DNA of 64,000 bases from Lysobacter capsici (lineage in GTDB: Bacteria; Pseudomonadota; Gammaproteobacteria; Xanthomonadales; Xanthomonadaceae), in NCBI RefSeq assembly GCF_018732085.1, contig NZ_CP076103.1:1922001-1986000 (forward strand), written 5' to 3'. Positions within the stretch are counted from its first letter, which is position 1; each line of letters begins with the position of its first letter. The notes under the pieces were generated by a model that had not been told where the DNA came from, made no database searches, and worked only from the letters and a program-made list of their open reading frames with translations. Below are positions 18,218 through 26,782 of the stretch, one piece after another. The translations under genes were made by a program, and so were the position numbers.

Positions 18218-18871
18218 ATGACCGCCATCCTCTACTGCCACCCCGACTCCGGCTTCAGCTACAAAGTCGCCCTGGCCCTGCGCCTGCTAGGCATCGAGTT
18301 CGAGCAACGCCAGGTCAACATCCGCATCCCGCGCGACCAGCGCTCGCAGGAATTCCGCGACCTCGCCGTCCACGGCGAAATCCCGGTGCTGCGCATCGAC
18401 GGCCTGGTGCTGTGCCAATCGAATGTGATCCTCGACTATCTCGCCGTGCGCGAAAACCGCCTCGACGGTGCCGATCTCGAGCATCGCCTGCACGTGCGCG
18501 AATGGCTGGCCTGGGAAGCCAACCGGATCAGCCTCAACCTCGCCCATTCGCGCTACGGCCGCCAGATCGGCCATTACGACCCGGCCGTGCTGGCCTGGTA
18601 CGACCGCCGCTCGACCGCCGACCTCGACCGTCTGCAGGCGCAGCTGAGCCAGACCGCGTGGCTGGCCGGCGCCGAGCCCACCATCGCCGACGTCGCCTGC
18701 AGCGGTTACCTGCTGTATGCGGTCGAGCCTTGGGCCGAAGCGGCCGGTTTCCCGTTGCGGCTGTGGAGCGAACGCTGGCCGGCGCTGCATGCCTGGCTCG
18801 AACGCCTGCTCGCATTGCCGGGCGCGCAGACGCCGCAGGCGCTGTTTGCGGGGCATGAGATTCGTTACTGA
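18218..18871 (+). CDS. Glutathione S-transferase family protein
   Basis: The protein has 217 residues: an N-terminal thioredoxin-like domain (ILYCHPDSGFSYKVALALRLLGIEF, GEIPVLRIDG with the cis-proline, then QSNVILDYLA) and an all-helical C-terminal domain (WLAGAEPTIADVACSGYLLYA, the N-capping box region of GSTs). Probably cytoplasmic conjugation or peroxide reduction; the substrate is unknown. It separates leuS from lptE, which are usually close together in this order. Confidence 0.85.
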   Translation: MTAILYCHPDSGFSYKVALALRLLGIEFEQRQVNIRIPRDQRSQEFRDLAVHGEIPVLRIDGLVLCQSNVILDYLAVRENRLDGADLEHRLHVREWLAWEANRISLNLAHSRYGRQIGHYDPAVLAWYDRRSTADLDRLQAQLSQTAWLAGAEPTIADVACSGYLLYAVEPWAEAAGFPLRLWSERWPALHAWLERLLALPGAQTPQALFAGHEIRY

Positions 18872-18960
18872 GTCGTGGCGGTTCGATGCGTTGATGTGAG
18901 CCGCATGGCGCTTTGAGCGACGCGGCTTGTGCCGGTGGGCCATGCGATTGGTTGATCGTC

Positions 18961-19082
18961 GCGATCGGAACGAAAAGCGTCGGGCCTGAAGGCCCTCCCA
19001 CAAAAGCCCTCCCATAAAAGCCCTCGCGGTTTGAGGGCTTTTATGGGAGGGCCTTCAGGCCCGACGCTCTTTTCTCCGATCG
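18961..19082. repeat. Long imperfect palindrome (REP-like hairpin)
   Basis: About 40-bp arms: 18961-19000 pairs with about 19043-19082 (sharing GCGTCGGGCCTGAAGGCCCTC), with an inner stem AAAAGCCCTC / GAGGGCTTTT around GCGGTTT. One arm carries a small duplication (AAAAGCCCTCCCA twice). It sits between the GST gene and lptE and could end transcription. The rest of 18872-19248 shows no gene. Confidence 0.8.
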
Positions 19083-19248
19083 CCGCGCCATCAGCCATCG
19101 GCGCCCACCGCCGACAACCTCGCCCCGCCACCGCGCACCCGTCCACCGCATCGCATCCACCCTCCAGACCTCACCCACCGACACCCCAGGCCCACGCGGT
19201 TCAGCCTTGCTATTGATGCCCGCTGCCGCGTCGTCCAGACTTCGCCCC

Positions 19249-19773
19249 ATGACGCCTCGCTCTCCCTTCCTGTTCAAAGCGGCTGCCCGCACGTCGCTGG
19301 TGGCCCTCGTGCTGGCTTTGTCGGCCTGCGGATTCCAGTTGCGCCAGGCCCTGACCCTGCCGCCCGACCTCGGTCCGGTGCGGGTGGTCTCGGCCGATCG
19401 CTACAGCCCGCTGGCCGAATCGCTGGCCCAGGCGCTGACCCGCGCCGGCGCGGTGCCGGCCCAGCCCGATTCCAGCGATGTCGCGGTGCTCGACCTGTTG
19501 TCCGAGCGCTGGGGCGACAGCCCGGCCGCGCTCGACGAACTCGGCCGCGTGCAGGAATACAGCCTGCGCTACGCGGTGGTGTTCGAACTGCGCAAGGCCG
19601 ACGGCAAGGCGCTGGTGCCGCGCCAGACCATCGAACTGTCGCGCGACTACGTGTCCAACCCGACCAACGCCATCGGCACCGAGGGCGAGCGCGAAATCCT
19701 GATGCGCGAAATGCGCCGCGACATGAGCGCCGCGGTGCTGCGCCGGATCGGCGCGGTCAGCGAGCGGCGCTGA
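19249..19773 (+). CDS. lptE: LPS-assembly lipoprotein LptE
   Basis: The protein has 174 residues. The lipobox LSAC-GF is near residue 25, followed by the LptE hallmark CGFQLRQALTLPPDLGPVRV. Later parts (QEYSLRYAVVFELRKADGK, LVPRQTIELSRDY, ILMREMRRDMSAAVLRRI) match the family. LptE plugs the LptD barrel that inserts lipopolysaccharide in the outer membrane. Start at ATG 19249; an upstream ATG at 19207 would extend the signal peptide unnaturally. It is followed by holA after 25 nt, the usual gene order. Confidence 0.92.
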   Translation: MTPRSPFLFKAAARTSLVALVLALSACGFQLRQALTLPPDLGPVRVVSADRYSPLAESLAQALTRAGAVPAQPDSSDVAVLDLLSERWGDSPAALDELGRVQEYSLRYAVVFELRKADGKALVPRQTIELSRDYVSNPTNAIGTEGEREILMREMRRDMSAAVLRRIGAVSERR

Positions 19774-19798
19774 GCCGCCCGCGCCGCCGCCGTCCGCG

Positions 19799-20845
19799 AT
19801 GGAACTGACCCCCGAGCGCCTGCTCGGTCAACTCGACAACGAAGCGCTGCGGCCGGTCTATCTGATCGCCGGTCCCGAGCCGCTGCGCGTGCTCGAGGCC
19901 GCCGACGCGGTGCGCGCCAGCGCGCGCAAGCAGGGCATCGCCGAACGCGAAATCTTCGAAGCCGAAGGCAACCAGCGCGAACCCGACTGGAACGCGATGT
20001 CGGCCTCGTTCCGCGCGCCCAGCCTGTTCGCCAGCCGGCGCCTGCTGGAACTGCGCCTGCCCAGCGGCAAGCCGGGCAAGGAAGGCGCCGAGGTCATCAG
20101 CGATTTCTGCGCCGACCCGCCGCACGACGTCAGCCTGCTGATCACCGCCGGCGACTGGAGCAAGCAGCACGGCGGCAAGTGGAGCGAAGCGGTCGGCCGG
20201 ATCGGCCACATCGCGGTCGCCTGGGCGATCAAGCCGCACGAACTGCCCGACTGGATCGAACGCCGCCTGCGCGCGCGCGGCCTGCGCGCCGATCGCGACG
20301 CGGTGCAGAGCCTGGCCGACCGGGTCGAAGGCAACCTGCTCGCCGCCGCGCAGGAAGTCGACAAGCTCGCCCTGCTGTCCGACGGCGAAACCCTGGACCT
20401 CGAACGCATGCAGGCGCTGGTCGCCGACGCCGCGCGCTTCGACGTGTTCCGCGTGCTCGACGCGGCCATGAACGGGCAAGGCGCGCAGGTCTCGCGCATG
20501 CTCGCCGGCCTGCGCGCCGAGGGCGAGGCGGTGCCGGCCCTGCTCGGCATGGTGGTGATGGAATTGCAGCGCACCGCCGCGCTGGCGCGGGTCAGCGCGC
20601 GCGGCGGCAATATCGCTTCGGAATTCAAGGCGCAGCGGATCTGGGATTCGAAGCAGCCGATGTACCGCCGCGCCCTGCAGCGTCACGACGCGCGGCGCTG
20701 GGAGCTGCTGCTGGCCCAGGCCGGCCGGGTCGACCGCATGGCCAAGGGCCGCGAGGCCGGCGACGCCTGGGTCGCGCTGGAACGCCTGCTGCTGGCGGTC
20801 GCCGAGCCGCGCGCGCTGCGCCTGCTCAGCGTTTCGGCCGGTTGA
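19799..20845 (+). CDS. holA: DNA polymerase III subunit delta
   Basis: The 348-residue protein has the normal length. The N-terminal YLIAGPEPLRVLEAADAVR and the middle VEGNLLAAAQEVDKLALL are characteristic of HolA, the clamp-loader subunit that opens the beta clamp. It lies between lptE and nadD with short gaps, so it is likely co-transcribed with them. Confidence 0.95.
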   Translation: MELTPERLLGQLDNEALRPVYLIAGPEPLRVLEAADAVRASARKQGIAEREIFEAEGNQREPDWNAMSASFRAPSLFASRRLLELRLPSGKPGKEGAEVISDFCADPPHDVSLLITAGDWSKQHGGKWSEAVGRIGHIAVAWAIKPHELPDWIERRLRARGLRADRDAVQSLADRVEGNLLAAAQEVDKLALLSDGETLDLERMQALVADAARFDVFRVLDAAMNGQGAQVSRMLAGLRAEGEAVPALLGMVVMELQRTAALARVSARGGNIASEFKAQRIWDSKQPMYRRALQRHDARRWELLLAQAGRVDRMAKGREAGDAWVALERLLLAVAEPRALRLLSVSAG

Positions 20846-20870
20846 GCCGGGTTTCGGACGGAACCGGCGC

Positions 20871-21524
20871 ATGAGCCTGCTCGTCTTCTACGGCGGCACC
20901 TTCGATCCGATCCACGACGGCCACCTGGCGATCGCCTGCGCCGCCCGCGACGCCCTGCGCGCGCGGGTGCGGCTGATGCCGGCCGCCGACCCGCCGCACC
21001 GCGCACCGCCCGGCGCCAGCGCCGAGCACCGCGCGCGCATGCTCGATCTGGCCGTGGCCGGCGAACGCGACCTGGTCGTCGACCGGCGCGAGCTGCGCCG
21101 CGAGGGGCGCTCCTACACGGTCGAGACCCTGCGCGAGGTCCGCGCCGAGGTCGGCCCGGAGCAACCGCTGGCCTTGCTGGTCGGCGCCGACAGCTTTCTC
21201 GACCTGCCGCAGTGGCGCGAATGGCAGGCGCTGTTCGACCTGGCCCATTTCGTCGTCGCCGAGCGCCCGGGCAGCCCGCTCGATCCGGCCCGCATCGAAT
21301 TCGCAGCTGGGCGTGAGACGGCCGAGGTCGAGGCCCTGCGCACCGCCCCGGCCGGCCGGGTGTATCGCCTGCACCAGCCCCTGCACGCCGAATCGGCCAG
21401 CCAGGTGCGCTCGCTGATCGCCGCCGGACAAGCCTGGCGCCAGTATGTCCCGGCGCCGGTGGCCGCCTACATCGAACGCCACGGCCTGTACGGCGTTCCG
21501 GCCGTGCGCGGCGCGCCGGTATAG
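20871..21524 (+). CDS. nadD: Nicotinate-nucleotide adenylyltransferase
   Basis: The 217-residue protein begins with the nucleotidyltransferase signature YGGTFDPIHDGH. The second motif (SASQVRSLIAAG) near the C terminus corresponds to the ISSTxIR site of NadD. It adenylates nicotinate mononucleotide in NAD synthesis. It starts 25 nt after holA. Confidence 0.95.
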   Translation: MSLLVFYGGTFDPIHDGHLAIACAARDALRARVRLMPAADPPHRAPPGASAEHRARMLDLAVAGERDLVVDRRELRREGRSYTVETLREVRAEVGPEQPLALLVGADSFLDLPQWREWQALFDLAHFVVAERPGSPLDPARIEFAAGRETAEVEALRTAPAGRVYRLHQPLHAESASQVRSLIAAGQAWRQYVPAPVAAYIERHGLYGVPAVRGAPV

Positions 21525-21532
21525 GCCTCCGG

Positions 21533-21538
21533 TATAAT
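21533..21538 (+). promoter_or_regulatory. Possible -10 element upstream of rsfS
   Basis: A perfect TATAAT lies just after the nadD stop and 38 nt before the rsfS start. No good -35 is found 17 nt upstream, so activity is uncertain. Confidence 0.4.
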
Positions 21539-21576
21539 CCCGGCACACATTCCCGATAACGTAGAGCCGCATTCTC

Positions 21577-22011
21577 TTGACCAGCCAAGCCCAAGTCATC
21601 AAGACCCAGTTGCCGAACCCGCCGCCGCCGACCGAGCTGATCCTCAAGACGGTCCACGCCGCGGTCGAAGAACTCAAGGCCAAGGATGTCGTCGAGATCG
21701 ACGTACGCGGCAAGAGCAGCGTTACCGACTACATGATCGTCGCGTCCGGCACCTCCACCCGCCACGTCAAGTCGATCGCCGACGAAGTGGTCAAGTTCGC
21801 CAAGAACCTCGACGTCATGCCGCTGGGCGTGGAAGGCGAGCGCGAAGCCGAATGGGTGCTGGTCGACCTCGGCGACGTCGTCGTCCACGTCATGCTGCCG
21901 CGCGTGCGCGAGTTCTACGCGCTCGAGCGCTTGTGGACGGTCGGCGACCAGCCGCCGCCGCCGGAAGGCTACGAAGGCAAGTTCGAGACCGACGACGAAG
22001 ACCGCTTCTGA
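21577..22011 (+). CDS. rsfS: Ribosomal silencing factor RsfS
   Basis: The 144-residue protein holds the RsfS/Iojap core: VVEIDVRGKSSVTDYMIVASGTSTRHVKSIAD, split here by conserved residues, then VVVHVMLPRVREFYALERLW. It binds ribosomal protein uL14 and blocks subunit joining in starvation. Start is TTG at 21577; the proline-rich N terminus (NPPPPTE) is a local extension. rlmH, which often follows, is not present here. Confidence 0.93.
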   Translation: MTSQAQVIKTQLPNPPPPTELILKTVHAAVEELKAKDVVEIDVRGKSSVTDYMIVASGTSTRHVKSIADEVVKFAKNLDVMPLGVEGEREAEWVLVDLGDVVVHVMLPRVREFYALERLWTVGDQPPPPEGYEGKFETDDEDRF

Positions 22012-22052
22012 TAGCGGACCGCCTCTGGGCGGAAAGCTTCGAAACGAACAAC

Positions 22053-22082
22053 GACGGCGCCCAAGGGCGCCGTCGTCGTTTC
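22053..22082 (+). terminator. Terminator after rsfS
   Basis: Perfect 11-bp stem CGACGGCGCCC / GGGCGCCGTCG with an AA loop, followed by TCGTTT. Confidence 0.75.
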
Positions 22083-22099
22083 CGCCCCGTCGATTAAGC

Positions 22100-22138
22100 C
22101 CCTCTCCCGCAAGCGGGAGAGGGGTTGGGGTGAGGGGC
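22100..22138. repeat. REP-like palindrome
   Basis: CCCCTCTCCCGC-AA-GCGGGAGAGGGG followed by TTGGGGTGAGGGG. This short palindromic sequence is a common dispersed repeat in proteobacterial genomes. Confidence 0.65.
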
Positions 22139-22160
22139 CGCACGATCGCCAGACAAAGAA

Positions 22161-22183
22161 AAAGGGCGCCCAAGGCGCCCTTT
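22161..22183 (-). terminator. Terminator of the Bax-inhibitor-1 gene
   Basis: A 10-bp stem AAAGGGCGCC / GGCGCCCTTT with a 3-nt loop ends on the minus strand in a T-rich run (CCCTTTTTCTTTG). It could work in both directions. Confidence 0.75.
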
Positions 22184-22208
22184 CTCGTCAACCGCAAACC
22201 AATCCGAA

Positions 22209-22970
22209 TCAGTTACGCGACTGAATCTTCGACAGCAAGCGCAGGAACTCGATATACAGCCACACCAGCGTGACCATCAGCCCGAATGCGCCGTACCACT
22301 CCATGTACTTCGGCGCGCCCTGTTCGACGCCGGTCTCGATGAAATCGAAATCCAGCACCAAGTTAAGCGCAGCGATCACGACCACAAACAGACTGAAACC
22401 GATCCCGATGATCCCCGACTGGTGGATATACGGCACCTGGATGTTGAAGAAGCTCAGCGCGAAGCTGACTAGGTAGAGCAGGGCGATGCCGCCGGTCGCC
22501 GCGACCACGCCGAGCTTGAAGTTCTCGGTCGCCTTGATCAGGCCCGAACGGTAGGCGAACAGCAGCGCGAACAGGGTGCCGAAGGTCAGCATCACCGCCT
22601 GGATCACGATGCCCGGGAATCGCGCCTCGAACATCGAGGAGATCGCGCCGAGGAAGAAGCCCTCGACCAGCGCGTACAGCGGCGCCGTCACCGGCGACCA
22701 GGTCTTCTTGAAGGTGGTGACCAGGGCCAGGACCAGGCCGCCGATCGCGCCGCCCCAGATGTACGGGCCGGCGCCGATCACGCCTTGCTCGGTGATCTGC
22801 ACCTGGCTCCAGGCGAAGGCCGCGGTGAGCACGGTCAGCAGCAGCAGGAAACCGGTCTTGTTGACCGTGCCGTTCAGGGTCATCACCTGATCGCCGCCGC
22901 GCACGACCGCGCCGCTGCCCAGGTCGAGGAAAGTCGATTCCTTCAATGCGGGATTGCCGCTGCGGATCAT
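22209..22970 (-). CDS. Bax inhibitor-1 / YccA family membrane protein
   Basis: The 253-residue protein starts at ATG 22970 with GGAG 7 nt upstream. Seven hydrophobic helices are visible, with the family motif region ALVEGFFLGAISSMFEARFPG and a C-terminal FDFIETGVEQGAPKYMEWYGAFGLMVTLVWLY split by charged residues. BI-1 proteins are pH-sensitive calcium-leak channels; YccA modulates FtsH. A longer in-frame extension upstream covers the tRNA-Pro region and is not real. Confidence 0.9.
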   Translation of the reverse strand: MIRSGNPALKESTFLDLGSGAVVRGGDQVMTLNGTVNKTGFLLLLTVLTAAFAWSQVQITEQGVIGAGPYIWGGAIGGLVLALVTTFKKTWSPVTAPLYALVEGFFLGAISSMFEARFPGIVIQAVMLTFGTLFALLFAYRSGLIKATENFKLGVVAATGGIALLYLVSFALSFFNIQVPYIHQSGIIGIGFSLFVVVIAALNLVLDFDFIETGVEQGAPKYMEWYGAFGLMVTLVWLYIEFLRLLSKIQSRN

Positions 22971-23195
22971 GGTCTTGCTCCTTGAAAACGTACCGCGCAC
23001 AGGCCGCGATACTTGAGAATGAATATGTACTTGGGGTCGAAGCATACACGGCGCAAGCGGCGCCGCGCCTTGGCCCAATCGGCCGGCGCGCGAAGCCAGC
23101 CCAATCGATCGCCTCGACCTCATTGACAGCAGCGAAAGCGCCCACCACACTATGCGGCCTTTCGCGGGGTTGGCGTGCCGCGGGAGTCCCGGCTT

Positions 23196-23272
23196 CGGGG
23201 TATAGCTCAGCCTGGTAGAGCGCCAGCTTTGGGAGCTGGATGTCGTGGGTTCGAATCCCTCTGCCCCGACCA
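23196..23272 (+). tRNA. tRNA-Pro(TGG)
   Basis: The cloverleaf has acceptor CGGGGTA / TGCCCCG, anticodon stem CCAGC / GCTGG with loop TTTGGGA (anticodon TGG), T-arm GTGGGTTCGAATCCCTC and encoded CCA. First of four tandem tRNA genes. Confidence 0.95.
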
Positions 23273-23313
23273 TCCGTCGAACAGGCCGAGCGTCAGTTAA
23301 GATTCTCCGACTG

Positions 23314-23390
23314 GCGCCCGTAGCTCAACCGGATAGAGCACCGGCCTTCTAAGCCGGTGGTTGCAGGTTCGATTCCTGCCGGGCGCGCCA
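23314..23390 (+). tRNA. tRNA-Arg(TCT)
   Basis: Acceptor GCGCCCG / CGGGCGC, anticodon stem CCGGC / GCCGG with anticodon TCT, T-loop GGTTCGATTCC and encoded CCA. Confidence 0.95.
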
Positions 23391-23447
23391 CGTCCTGACG
23401 CTTTAAGATGCAGTTTCGCTTTAAGATGTACCGTAGTAGATGCATAT

Positions 23448-23525
<78 letters not shown>

Positions 23526-23580
23526 AATTTTAGTTGTGCGGCACAGCGTAGTTCGGTTATAGTGTCGCTCCGGTTTTATC

Positions 23581-23656
23581 GGGCTGTTAGCTCAGTTGGT
23601 AGAGCAGTTGACTCTTAATCAATAGGTCCAAGGTTCGAATCCTTGACAGCCCACCA
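23581..23656 (+). tRNA. tRNA-Lys(CTT)
   Basis: Acceptor GGGCTGT / ACAGCCC, anticodon arm with loop CTCTTAA (CTT), T-loop GGTTCGAATCC and encoded CCA. Last of the tRNA array. Confidence 0.95.
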
Positions 23657-23662
23657 AACAAG

Positions 23663-23697
23663 AAAGGGACTTGGCCGCAACGCCAAGTCCCTTTTTC
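23663..23697 (+). terminator. Terminator of the tRNA array
   Basis: A 13-bp stem AAAGGGACTTGGC / GCCAAGTCCCTTT, 6-nt loop, then TTCTTT. It is directly behind tRNA-Lys. Confidence 0.88.
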
Positions 23698-23817
23698 TTT
23701 GCCCGGTATTTTATCCGCCTGAACGTTCTTGCTGTATTTGCAGGCTCTTGCCGGCGCTTGCTACGCGCCGTGCATGACAGGGGGCCGCATTCCAGCCGGC
23801 CCCTGTCCGGGAATCGC

Positions 23818-24084
23818 TCAGTCGAACACCTGCTCCTTCGCGAGCGCGATCAGCCGGTCGTATTGCGCGATGAAGCCTGCGGGCGCTTTTCCGCCCTCGG
23901 TGAATGCCGCGCGCATGCTGTCCGCCACGGCCGTGTATTCGCCGGCGATGCGTCGACGATAGTCGGTGTCGGCGGTCCGGATCATGGCCTTGAGCAAGAC
24001 GTCGTGGGCCGCCAGCGTGGCGAAAATCTTGTCCATGAGATTGATCTCATGGGCCGATGGGGCGTTGCGGTCGTTGCCGGACAT
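23818..24084 (-). CDS. Hypothetical protein, 88 residues
   Basis: Soluble, helical, no signal peptide. The ATG at 24084 has GGAG 5 nt upstream. Pieces such as EINLMDKIFATLAAHDVLLKAM and AGFIAQYDRLIALAKEQVFD suggest a small helical bundle. No family recognised. It stands alone between the tRNA array and the AHSA1 gene. Confidence 0.6.
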   Translation of the reverse strand: MSGNDRNAPSAHEINLMDKIFATLAAHDVLLKAMIRTADTDYRRRIAGEYTAVADSMRAAFTEGGKAPAGFIAQYDRLIALAKEQVFD

Positions 24085-24314
24085 GGAAACTCCAATTGCC
24101 GTGATGGGAAGGCGCCGTGACAGGGCGGGCCTGAAAGATGCTGCAGGTTCCCTTCAGTTTACGGCTCCCGCGCCGAGGCGGAAGACGCCCGGCCGGCGGA
24201 GCCGCGCATCACCACGCCGCGCAAACCTGCGGGCGGGTAAGAACCCCATGTCGATTCGCGCCCTGCTGGTTCGTCGGACTCAGTGAGGGCTTCACCTCGC
24301 CAAGGAGATCACCC

Positions 24315-24758
24315 ATGTCCGGTACCGTCCGTCTGCACCGCGTCTTTACCGCCCCGCCCGAGCGCGTCTACCGCGCCTTCCTCGATGCCGCCGCGTTGTC
24401 CAAATGGCTGCCGCCGGACGGCTTCACCTGCACCGTGCATGAGCTCGAAGCGCGGGTCGGCGGAAGGTATCGGATGACGTTCACCAATCTTTCGACCGGC
24501 AACGGCCACAGCTTCGGCGGCACCTACCTGGAACTGGTGCCGAACGAACGCATCGTTCACGATGACCGCTTCGACGATCCCAATCTGCCGGGCACGATGG
24601 TCACCACGATCACCCTGCGCGCGGTCTCGTGCGGCACCGAAGTGCAGGTGGTGCAGGAAGGCATTCCCGACGTGATTCCCGTCGAGCAGTGCTATCTGGG
24701 CTGGCAGGAATCGCTGACGCTGCTGGAGCGCCTGGTCGAGCCCACGATTCCGGATTGA
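24315..24758 (+). CDS. SRPBCC family protein, AHSA1-like
   Basis: The 147-residue protein matches the START-like AHSA1 family: N-terminal HRVFTAPPERVYRAFLDAAALSKWLPPDGF, GGRYRMTFTNLSTG, and C-terminal YLGWQESLTLLERLVEP, each a known family position. The ATG at 24315 follows AAGGAG by 7 nt. Such proteins bind hydrophobic ligands; many lie beside ArsR regulators, but none is seen here. Confidence 0.88.
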   Translation: MSGTVRLHRVFTAPPERVYRAFLDAAALSKWLPPDGFTCTVHELEARVGGRYRMTFTNLSTGNGHSFGGTYLELVPNERIVHDDRFDDPNLPGTMVTTITLRAVSCGTEVQVVQEGIPDVIPVEQCYLGWQESLTLLERLVEPTIPD

Positions 24759-24994
24759 TGCTCGCCGACCGTGTGTCGCGCGGCCCGGATTCGGGTCCTG
24801 GATCGCGTATCCAATCGCAAGGCGCTTGATCGACCTGCAACGAACTTGTCGCAGTGATGATCGAGCAGCGCGCGATCGCGAGTGCAATCACGACATCGAT
24901 GCATCCGATGCCGCAACCCGATCGGGCTCGCACGCGTTGCGATGCGGCTCGCCGTTCGCTCACCGCGTCGGATCGCCAGCTACAGCGTTGACGA

Positions 24995-25024
24995 AGAAGG
25001 CCCGGCATGTCCGCCGGGCCTTCT
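24995..25024. terminator. Hairpin between convergent genes
   Basis: A 12-bp stem AGAAGGCCCGGC / GCCGGGCCTTCT with a 6-nt loop. Its position matches that of the terminator of the paralogous gene (26560-26591), supporting a role in ending transcription of the minus-strand gene at 25093. The T-tract is poor in both directions. Confidence 0.55.
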
Positions 25025-25092
25025 CCCTTCAGCGGGCCGTAATTTTTCCGGCGACGTGCCATCGCCACGGCGCAGGCTGAGCGCCCGGGCGA

Positions 25093-25323
25093 TCAGGGGG
25101 TGTAGCAGGGCCCGCCGCCGATCGGGCACGACTTGACGAACACCCATTTGCGATTGGTGCAGGTGTAGTAGTTCCGCCGTCCGTTCTGCACGACGGTCGT
25201 CGTGGCGCCGTTGGGGCTGCACGATTGCCCCGCCACCTGCGCGCTTGCGCTACCGCCGGCGCCGATCATCAGCCCCGCCGCGAACACCGCGGCCGCCGTT
25301 TTCTTCATCATCGTCGAATTCAT
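25093..25323 (-). CDS. Small secreted four-cysteine protein, copy A
   Basis: The 76-residue protein starts at ATG 25323 with GGAG 6 nt upstream. A signal peptide (VFAAGLMIGAGGSASA) is followed by a ~47-residue mature part: QSCSPNGATTTVV, NYYTCTNRKWVFVKSCP, GGGPC. Copy B at 26296-26523 is about 70 percent identical by eye. The pattern of two C-terminal cysteines after WVFVK suggests a compact disulfide-linked beta fold, exported to periplasm or medium. No named family recognised. Confidence 0.8.
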   Translation of the reverse strand: MNSTMMKKTAAAVFAAGLMIGAGGSASAQVAGQSCSPNGATTTVVQNGRRNYYTCTNRKWVFVKSCPIGGGPCYTP

Positions 25324-26295
25324 CACTTGCTCCATGTGCTTAACAATGTCGCTGGATTGATTCGCGGACATTCGTCGGACATGCGGCATGCAACTCGCGT
25401 CCGCGCATGCCGGCACGGGCAGCCAGCGCTTCTGTCCGTTGTCGGGGATCGCGTTTCGCGCGAGCAATGCAATCGGGAAACTCGAGCCTGGACACGTGAC
25501 GAATCATGGATAACGTATTTTTCGCCCGTTGTCTTTCGTTGGCGCGCGCACGTCATGGCGGAAGCGTGATGTTCATCGACACTTTTCGTCTGCAAGCTGA
25601 TCGACTTCATGCTTGCTCGAACCTATTTGTGCGCATGCACATTCTTCGCGCTTTACGTTCGCTCGATAAACGCATGCGCCGTCGCATCGCCGCAAACATG
25701 CGATGGCTGGCGTCGAAAAGGAAAAGCACATGGCGTGCTGCGGCGACTTTTTGTTTTGCGTGTTGCTGCGCGCAAGCACACGCCCAGATAGCGAGTGTGG
25801 CGCCCCGTCCCTGGCGTAACGTTTGCCGCGGATTCGTTCTTGCTCGTGACGGCGACCCGGCGACGACCCCGCTACGCGGCAGGTCGCAGCGGTCAAAGCC
25901 GGTGCGTCAATCCATCCGCCGCACAGGCAAGCGCATCCACGATCACCGCGGACACCGATGGCTTTCGAGCCTGCGGCTGTCGCACAGGCGAGGGCCGACG
26001 GATGTGGGCTCGGTGCCATTGTGGATAAAAAGTGCCAATCCACATCACGTTTTCGACGTGATATGGATGCTGGAACGTCGCACGCGAGACGGAAAATACG
26101 CTATCCCTGTCGACGCGTATCCAGGTCTGAACTCCGCCGATTCCATTCGTCGCCCCCACGACAGCACCGGTGCCCGATAACGGACAGAATCGCTGGCTGT
26201 CCGTGCCGCCGTTCGCGGTTGCAGGTTTTCTGCACGCATCCGCGAACGCCGGCGAATCGTTCCAGCGACATCATGTTATGCATAGGGAGCAACGA

Positions 26296-26523
26296 ATGAA
26301 TCGGACGATGATGAAGAAAGTGGCGGCCGTGGTCTTCGCCGCGGGCCTGATGGCCGGCATCGGCGGCACCGCGAGTGCGCAGGTGGGCGGCCAGTACTGC
26401 AATCCCAACGGCGCCACGACGACGATCGTGAGTGGCGGATGGCGGAACTACTACACCTGCAGCAACCACAAGTGGGTGTTCGTCAAGGCCTGCCCGGTCG
26501 GCGGCGGACACTGCGTCTTCTGA
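26296..26523 (+). CDS. Small secreted four-cysteine protein, copy B
   Basis: The 75-residue protein starts at ATG 26296 behind GGGAG. Signal peptide AVVFAAGLMAGIGGTASA; mature part QYCNPNGATTTIV, NYYTCSNHKWVFVKACP, GGGHC. It is a close paralogue of copy A, which lies in the opposite direction. The conserved upstream region suggests both share one regulator. Confidence 0.8.
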   Translation: MNRTMMKKVAAVVFAAGLMAGIGGTASAQVGGQYCNPNGATTTIVSGGWRNYYTCSNHKWVFVKACPVGGGHCVF

Positions 26524-26559
26524 TCGAGATCGTGCAGGCCGTTGCGGCCTCATGAATCG

Positions 26560-26591
26560 AAAGGCCCGGCAGAGATGCCGGGCCTTTTTCT
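26560..26591 (+). terminator. Terminator of copy B gene
   Basis: An 11-bp stem AAAGGCCCGGC / GCCGGGCCTTT, loop AGAGAT, then TTCTT. Confidence 0.85.
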
Positions 26592-26782
26592 TGCGCGCAA
26601 GCAGCCGAACGGTCCGAGCAGCCGAACCTTTACCCGCAAGCGGCGAAACGTTTCGCCCTGATCGAGCCGGGCGCCGGGTCGAGCGGCGCGGTGCCTCGAT
26701 TCACTGGATCGCGACGCGGTCGGCCATCACGCAGATATTCGTATCGCGGTTCGACCCGGCCTGCGTCGATCGCCGTTTTCTG

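Larger units (their letters stand above)
25093..26523. repeat. Inverted duplication carrying the two small secreted protein genes
   Basis: The two arms diverge from a centre near 25.8 kb. Homology covers the genes, their ribosome sites and at least ~250 bp upstream: AAAATACG(T/C)TATCC, TGTCCAGG/TATCCAGG, ACGGACAGAA-CGCTGG and CCAGCGACAT blocks recur in order on opposite strands. An extra palindrome ATCACGT-TTTCG-ACGTGAT is at 26044-26062 in one arm. Frames between the genes (25506-26180) lack homology or ribosome sites and are not called. Confidence 0.75.

Noticed and set aside
17803..18221. Continuation of the shifted leuS frame after the T-rich insertion
   Set aside because: It reads leuS out of frame and then the intergenic repeat; a product of the frameshift only.
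25506..26180. 224-codon plus-strand frame between the two small secreted protein genes
   Set aside because: Arg/His/Cys-rich without ribosome site; it spans the centre of an inverted duplication.
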